A stretch of 63,603 nucleotides of DNA. Origin: a virus. A program made the translations under genes and the position numbers. Within the stretch, counting starts at the first letter, position 1. Each line of letters opens with the position of its first letter. The DNA lies in IMG/VR virus record IMGVR_UViG_3300033143_000299, positions 1-63,603 of that record, one strand, 5' to 3'. Below the pieces are notes generated by a model. It made no database searches. It was not told the origin of the DNA and saw only the letters and a list, made by a program, of their open reading frames with translations. Shown piece after piece: positions 59,627-63,603 of the stretch.

Positions 59627-59998
59627 ATGGCATTAGTTAAGAAAGTAGATTTAAAATTAAAAGTTGGTATGGATAAATGTATCATGTACCAAATTTTATC
59701 TTATTGTTTTTTTAAAGAAATAATTATAAGTAATTCTGATCTTAAATTTTTGATGGAACTTTCTAAAAGAAATGGAATAGAATTAACTAAGTTTTGTATA
59801 GAACTAGTTAATAAAGATATCTTTAAGAGTCCACAATCAGCACGTAATGCTATTACAAAAGCTGCTAAGAAAGGATTAGTTATAAAAAATGGTACAAATA
59901 AAAAGACTATTTCTATTAGTTCTGATATTAATGTACAAGTAGAAGGGTTAGTATTACTAGATTATAAAATATTAGGTAATGAATCCCAAGAAGCATAA
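59627..59998 (+). CDS. Winged-helix-like protein next to the HU-like gene
   Basis: The C-terminal half of this 123-residue protein (SPQSARNAITKAAKKGLVIK then TKKTISIS) resembles a winged helix with a recognition helix and a short wing. The first half is hydrophobic and helical. It starts 1 bp after the endolysin gene and overlaps the HU-like gene by 20 bp. A DNA-binding virion or packaging role is inferred. Confidence 0.5.
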   Translation: MALVKKVDLKLKVGMDKCIMYQILSYCFFKEIIISNSDLKFLMELSKRNGIELTKFCIELVNKDIFKSPQSARNAITKAAKKGLVIKNGTNKKTISISSDINVQVEGLVLLDYKILGNESQEA

Positions 59999-60344
59999 GG
60001 TATTTAAAGAAGGTATAGCAGAAAAGGTGGGTGTTCATCAATCTGTTGTAGATGATTTTATTTCTTTTTATTATGCAAAACTTAGAAATAAGTTATCTAA
60101 TTTAGAATATCCTAGAGTTCAAGTAGATGGTCTAGGAACATTTGTTTTAAGGAAATCTAAATTAGATAAAGCTATTAAAAAAAATAAAAGTATGTTAGGT
60201 AACATTGCTAAAAGAACATATAATGGTTTTGCTAAGAGTGAAGATATAAACCGTAATATAGAGCAAATGGAAAAGGCTATGCAAGAAATAGAAAATAACA
60301 TTAAAACTAAAAAGGAGTTTAAGAAAAATAAAAATGGCAAGTAA
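59979..60344 (+). CDS. HU/IHF-like DNA-binding protein
   Basis: The first ~75 residues of this 121-residue protein match the HU/IHF family: IAEKVGVHQSVVDDFISFYY, then LRNKLSNLEYPRVQVDGLGTF (the LGTF turn) and the basic start of the DNA-binding arm. The C-terminal part is a charged helix. crAss-like phages encode such proteins in their structural region, where they are thought to help condense DNA in the particle. Confidence 0.7.
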   Translation: MNPKKHKVFKEGIAEKVGVHQSVVDDFISFYYAKLRNKLSNLEYPRVQVDGLGTFVLRKSKLDKAIKKNKSMLGNIAKRTYNGFAKSEDINRNIEQMEKAMQEIENNIKTKKEFKKNKNGK

Positions 60345-60663
60345 AATAAAACAATTATTAGGAGCATTTAAAAATCTTGATCAGATTGCAGAAGGATTAT
60401 CTAATAATGTTTTTAAAAAGGAACACGTTGAAGCTGTAGCAACAGATAGATTTCAAGTATGTATAGGTTGTTCATTATTTGATGCATTTGGTAAAGATTG
60501 TTTAGCTCCAGGAACACAACCATGTTGTTCAGATTGTGGTTGTAGTTTAGCTTTTAAAGTTAGATCTTTATCATCTGAGTGTCCAAAAGGTTTTTGGAAA
60601 GCTTATGTTGATGAGGAAACAGAAATAAAAATAAACCAACAAATAGAAGAAAATGCACAATAA
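60334..60663 (+). CDS. Zinc-ribbon protein
   Basis: The middle of this 109-residue protein carries FQVCIGCS, then KDCLAPGTQPCCSDCGCSL: several CxxC/CC pairs that fit one or two zinc ribbons. Similar small zinc-ribbon proteins are found near packaging genes in phages. Function unknown. Overlaps the neighbouring genes by about 11 bp. Confidence 0.6.
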   Translation: MASKIKQLLGAFKNLDQIAEGLSNNVFKKEHVEAVATDRFQVCIGCSLFDAFGKDCLAPGTQPCCSDCGCSLAFKVRSLSSECPKGFWKAYVDEETEIKINQQIEENAQ

Positions 60664-60769
60664 AGAATTAATAAATGATGATACAGATGTTACAGCTGAA
60701 TTAGTTGTAATATGGTGTACAACAGATACACATAATTTAATAACTGAATGTCATGGCAGTAGTATTTAA
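60653..60769 (+). CDS. Short acidic protein between zinc-ribbon and nuclease genes
   Basis: A 38-residue frame overlaps both neighbours by about 11-17 bp, the usual style here. The product has a short hydrophobic core (ELVVIWCTTD) and acidic residues. Its reality rests on spacing alone. Confidence 0.4.
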   Translation: MHNKELINDDTDVTAELVVIWCTTDTHNLITECHGSSI

Positions 60770-61565
60770 AGAAGAAGGGCATGTTTATGAGAGCATTGAC
60801 CAAGATAATATTACTTGGACAAGTGTAACAGGTCTTGTAGGTAAATTTAAACCTAAGTTTGATAGAGATGGTCAAGCACTAAAGTCATCTAAAAACAAAA
60901 GGTCTAAGTGGTATGGTATGAAACCAAAAGATATCATAGCTGCTTGGGATGGTGAAACACAAAGAGCTATTAACCTAGGTAATTTTTATCATAATCAAAG
61001 AGAGGCTGATATGATGGAATTTAAAACTATAGAAAGATATGGTACAGAGGTACCTATAATAAAACCTATAGTAGATAATAATGGTATAAAGATAGCACCT
61101 AAACAAAAACTAGAAGAAGGAGTATATCCTGAGCATTTAGTTTATTTAAAATCTGTAGGTATATGTGGTCAAGCTGATTTAGTAGAGATAGTAAATGGCT
61201 ATATAAATATTACAGATTATAAGACAAATAAAGAAATAAAAGAAAAAGGATTTACTAATTGGGAAGGTATAACAAATAAAATGTTTAGACCTGTAAACCA
61301 TTTAGATGATTGTAATTTAAACCATTATAACTTACAACTCAGTATTTATGCGTATATTATTAAAAAGCATAACCCTAAACTTAAGATAGGTAAACTAGTT
61401 ATTCAACATGTTAAGTTTAAACAAATAGGAGAAGATAAAAATGGATATCCCATTAATGAACATGTTGATGGTGAACCAGTATTAGAAGAAATAAAAATGT
61501 ATGAACTACCATATCTAAAAGATGAAGTAAGATCATTGATGATGTGGAAAAAAGATAACCAATGA
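60753..61565 (+). CDS. PD-(D/E)XK nuclease
   Basis: The active-site order in this 270-residue protein is a front WTSVTGLVGKFKPKF, then GICGQADLVEIVNGYINITD with DYK (Asp and Lys), then CNLNHYNLQLSIYAYII, the QxxxY helix. It is shorter than the nuclease at 36984 and different in detail. Crassvirales encode such a nuclease near the packaging genes, where processing of DNA ends is expected. Confidence 0.75.
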   Translation: MAVVFKEEGHVYESIDQDNITWTSVTGLVGKFKPKFDRDGQALKSSKNKRSKWYGMKPKDIIAAWDGETQRAINLGNFYHNQREADMMEFKTIERYGTEVPIIKPIVDNNGIKIAPKQKLEEGVYPEHLVYLKSVGICGQADLVEIVNGYINITDYKTNKEIKEKGFTNWEGITNKMFRPVNHLDDCNLNHYNLQLSIYAYIIKKHNPKLKIGKLVIQHVKFKQIGEDKNGYPINEHVDGEPVLEEIKMYELPYLKDEVRSLMMWKKDNQ

Positions 61566-61807
61566 AATTAAAAGAATTTACAGCAGCTGTACCAATACAA
61601 TCATCAACATCAAAAATACCAACTGATTTTCAGTTTTATATGACTAAGGTAACTATAGATCTTAATGATGTAGCATACTTTAAACAGTACTTTCATTATG
61701 GAAGAGAAGCTTTCCAAGATGACTATACTGAAGTATTAATGAAAGGTGCAGAAAAACCTATAGTATTACAAATAGGTTATGAAGAATTTAAAAGTGAGAT
61801 AGCATGA
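61562..61807 (+). CDS. Small phage protein of unknown function
   Basis: The 81-residue product is mixed alpha/beta with acidic patches (YFKQYFHYGREAFQDDY). ATGA overlaps join it to both neighbours. It is probably part of the packaging region; no motif recognised. Confidence 0.5.
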   Translation: MKLKEFTAAVPIQSSTSKIPTDFQFYMTKVTIDLNDVAYFKQYFHYGREAFQDDYTEVLMKGAEKPIVLQIGYEEFKSEIA

Positions 61808-62322
61808 TAGTAAGATTATTTGATGTACAAAATCAAACATTAGTAGTAACAGAGCATTGTTATGCATTACCATTCTTAAAGAAGATAATGGATAAATACC
61901 CTGATACATATATGCAGGTATATCAATATGTATTTTATATGACATGTCCTGATCCAGACATCAACCCATTCTTTAATTTACCTGAACATGAAAAGGAAGA
62001 TATAATTATAGAAGAAATAAATTTAGAAGAATCACCAGAGGATGGACCAATAAGATATGCTATGGACATGTGTAAAAAACTATATGAAACACCAACATAT
62101 AGAGCATATGTAGGTATTAAATCTATGTTAGATAGATTAGCTAAGTATATGGAGGTTACTGCAATAGAGCATGGTAGAGATGGTAATATGAATTCTATGA
62201 TTAATGCTGCAGCTAAGTTTGAGCAAATTAGACAATCTTACAAAGGTGCATTTTTAGATATGAAGCAAGAACAAGAAAGCTCTGTGCGTGGTGGTGCAGG
62301 ATTAGCTTATGACCAATTATAA
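61804..62322 (+). CDS. Conserved-type protein near TerL, candidate small packaging subunit
   Basis: The 172-residue product is largely helical with a conserved-looking C-terminal half (YRAYVGIKSMLDRLAKYMEV, then AAAKFEQIRQSYKGAF). Position one gene before GroES and TerL is consistent with a terminase small subunit or portal accessory, but no helix-turn-helix signature is visible. A guess from context only. Confidence 0.4.
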   Translation: MIVRLFDVQNQTLVVTEHCYALPFLKKIMDKYPDTYMQVYQYVFYMTCPDPDINPFFNLPEHEKEDIIIEEINLEESPEDGPIRYAMDMCKKLYETPTYRAYVGIKSMLDRLAKYMEVTAIEHGRDGNMNSMINAAAKFEQIRQSYKGAFLDMKQEQESSVRGGAGLAYDQL

Positions 62323-62339
62323 AAATTAAATCAACAAAT

Positions 62340-62615
62340 ATGGCTAGAAAAGTAATACCGGTAGGTAATAAACTATTATTAAAAAAAACTAAACAAGCAA
62401 CAAAAACTGCAGGAGGAATTATTATTCCTGAAATAGCACAAAAGAAAGAATACAAAGGAACTGTTGTAGGAATAGGTGCTGAAGTAAAAGAAATAAAAGT
62501 TGGAGATATAGTTCAATATGCTGATTATGCAATGCCAACACCAATGGAACATGAAGGAGAAGAACATTTATTAGTTCAAGCTGGTGATGTATTTGCAATA
62601 ATTAGAGATGAGTAG
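62340..62615 (+). CDS. groES: GroES-like co-chaperonin
   Basis: The order of motifs of this 91-residue protein matches co-chaperonin 10: IPVGNKLLLKKT, then AGGIIIP (start of the mobile loop), YKGTVVGIGAEVKEIKVGD, and a C-terminal HLLVQAGDVFAIIRDE. It would cap host GroEL and help fold phage proteins, most likely the major capsid protein, as phage T4 Gp31 does. It overlaps TerL by 8 bp. Confidence 0.85.
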   Translation: MARKVIPVGNKLLLKKTKQATKTAGGIIIPEIAQKKEYKGTVVGIGAEVKEIKVGDIVQYADYAMPTPMEHEGEEHLLVQAGDVFAIIRDE

Positions 62616-63603
62616 AACTATACCTACATATGATAATAATAAATGGACAACCACTGAATTTAAAAATGATTTAGAATTCAGAGAGTTTATTGAGTCTATC
62701 TTTAGTGAACCTGGAGAATATGGGTTTACTGAAATGGCTTATAAATTCAATGAAGAAGCTAAAAGATTTAATAAAGAAGGAGTATACTGCACAAGTCCAT
62801 TTAGATCCAAAGATTTTACTACATATTGGAATGACCAAAAAGATAAATGTAGAAATGGTGTTATATACATTGATAAGGACAAGACCTGGTATATAACTAG
62901 AGATTATTATATGTGGTTAAACTTTCTTCCTATATTTGATAAGGAAGAAAAAAAGTATGGGTTTGCAAAAGTAAGAGATGCACAATACCATATGGCATTA
63001 TATGAATGGTTAGCTGAGTTAAATAATCAGCATGCTGCTATACTTAAAAAACGTCAGATAGCATCATCATACTTTCATATGGCTAAGATAATTAATACAT
63101 ACTGGTTTGAAGAAGGTAGTACATGTAAAATTGGTGCATCATTAAAAGACTTTATTAATGATAAAGGATCTTGGAAGTTTTTAGAAGAATATAAAATTTT
63201 TTTAAATGAGCATACTGCCTGGTATAGACCAAGTAACCCTGAGAAAGTTTTATTATGGCAACAACAAATAGAAGTTAAAGTTGGTAATAGAAAAACAGCT
63301 AGAGGATTAAAATCTAAAATACAAGGTGGATCCTTTGAAAAGAACGCTACAACTGGAGTTGGTGGACCTTGTACTTATTTCTTTCATGAAGAGGCAGGAA
63401 TTGCTCCTAAAATGGCTGAGACGTATGAATACTTACGTCCTGCAATGTCATCTGGAATGATGACTACAGGTATGTTTATAGCAGCAGGATCAGTGGGAGA
63501 TTTAGATCAGTGCAAGCCATTAAAAGATATGATACTAAATCCTGAATCAAATGATATATATGCTGTAGAGACAGACTTAATGGATGCTGACGGAACAATT
63601 GCT
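62608..63603 (+). CDS. terL: Terminase large subunit, N-terminal part (3'-truncated by window edge)
   Basis: The first 332 residues are in the window. An ATPase domain is visible with Walker A-like ILKKRQIASSYFH (near residues 145-157), the variant without Gly-Lys-Thr seen in crAss-like and T4-like terminases, and a Walker B-like TYFFHEEAG (near residues 256-264). The C-terminal nuclease domain lies outside the window. TerL drives DNA into the capsid. It directly follows GroES by an 8 bp overlap. Confidence 0.8.
   Translation, partial: MSRTIPTYDNNKWTTTEFKNDLEFREFIESIFSEPGEYGFTEMAYKFNEEAKRFNKEGVYCTSPFRSKDFTTYWNDQKDKCRNGVIYIDKDKTWYITRDYYMWLNFLPIFDKEEKKYGFAKVRDAQYHMALYEWLAELNNQHAAILKKRQIASSYFHMAKIINTYWFEEGSTCKIGASLKDFINDKGSWKFLEEYKIFLNEHTAWYRPSNPEKVLLWQQQIEVKVGNRKTARGLKSKIQGGSFEKNATTGVGGPCTYFFHEEAGIAPKMAETYEYLRPAMSSGMMTTGMFIAAGSVGDLDQCKPLKDMILNPESNDIYAVETDLMDADGTIA

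Noticed and set aside
1-63603. Possible reassigned stop codon, as in some crAss-like phages
   Set aside because: TAA, TAG and TGA each end genes at sensible places with neighbours starting right after, and long genes read through in the standard code.

Overview
The window is a 63.6 kb piece of a large, AT-rich, tailed-phage genome that looks crAss-like (Crassvirales) and infects a member of the Bacteroidota, most likely a marine flavobacterium. The main evidence is a giant virion protein of more than 4,000 residues carrying both a zincin HEAFH motif and the DFDID metal-binding motif of crAss-like virion RNA polymerases (the type studied in Cellulophaga phage phi14:2). A second giant ejected-type protein follows it, and family B DNA polymerase, TOPRIM primase, DnaB-type helicase, Sak4-like ATPase, HU/IHF-like protein, PD-(D/E)XK nuclease and TerL are also present. 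Exported proteins carry flavobacterial-style signal peptides, and some gene starts have the Bacteroidota -7 element TAnnTTTG. Genes are packed with TAATG or ATGA overlaps. TAA, TAG and TGA are all used as ordinary stops.

Layout. (1) 1-17893, + strand: the giant RNA polymerase/protease polypeptide, cut at the left edge, and a 1,948-residue partner. (2) 17957-20221, +: a four-gene envelope cassette (outer-membrane barrel candidate, lipoprotein, membrane protein, exported thioredoxin-like protein). (3) 20218-22823, -: class I ribonucleotide reductase nrdA and nrdB. (4) 23092-30806, +: small lysine-rich proteins, membrane proteins including a 3TM-type holin, a 28-residue CDGSH peptide, and tail-fibre or appendage proteins. 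(5) 30883-48607, -: the DNA metabolism block, containing a dATP/dGTP diphosphohydrolase-like protein, a radical-SAM photoproduct-lyase-like protein, DNA polymerase B, a MoxR/VWA cassette, a RusA-like resolvase, primase, an SSB candidate, an ATPase, helicase and uracil-DNA glycosylase. (6) 48644-49208, +: two isolated small genes. (7) 49200-55687, -: an SF2 helicase, an HNH protein, an HTH protein and many small early-type genes. (8) 54977-55923: the divergent transcription hub, with iteron-like repeats and G-runs. (9) 55924-63603, +: lysine-rich small proteins, a SET-domain protein, an amidase endolysin, an HU/IHF-like protein, a zinc ribbon, a PD-(D/E)XK nuclease, GroES and the start of TerL, running off the right edge toward the portal and capsid genes that are expected but not seen.

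How it fits together. The left-pointing blocks supply nucleotides, replicate and repair DNA. The right-pointing blocks package DNA, build the particle and lyse the cell. The giant RNA polymerase is probably carried in the virion and injected to start early transcription. A recurring AT-rich sequence (core TTTTGTATATTATT) lies in front of several + strand units and is a candidate phage promoter. No tRNA, CRISPR array, integrase or insertion sequence was seen.
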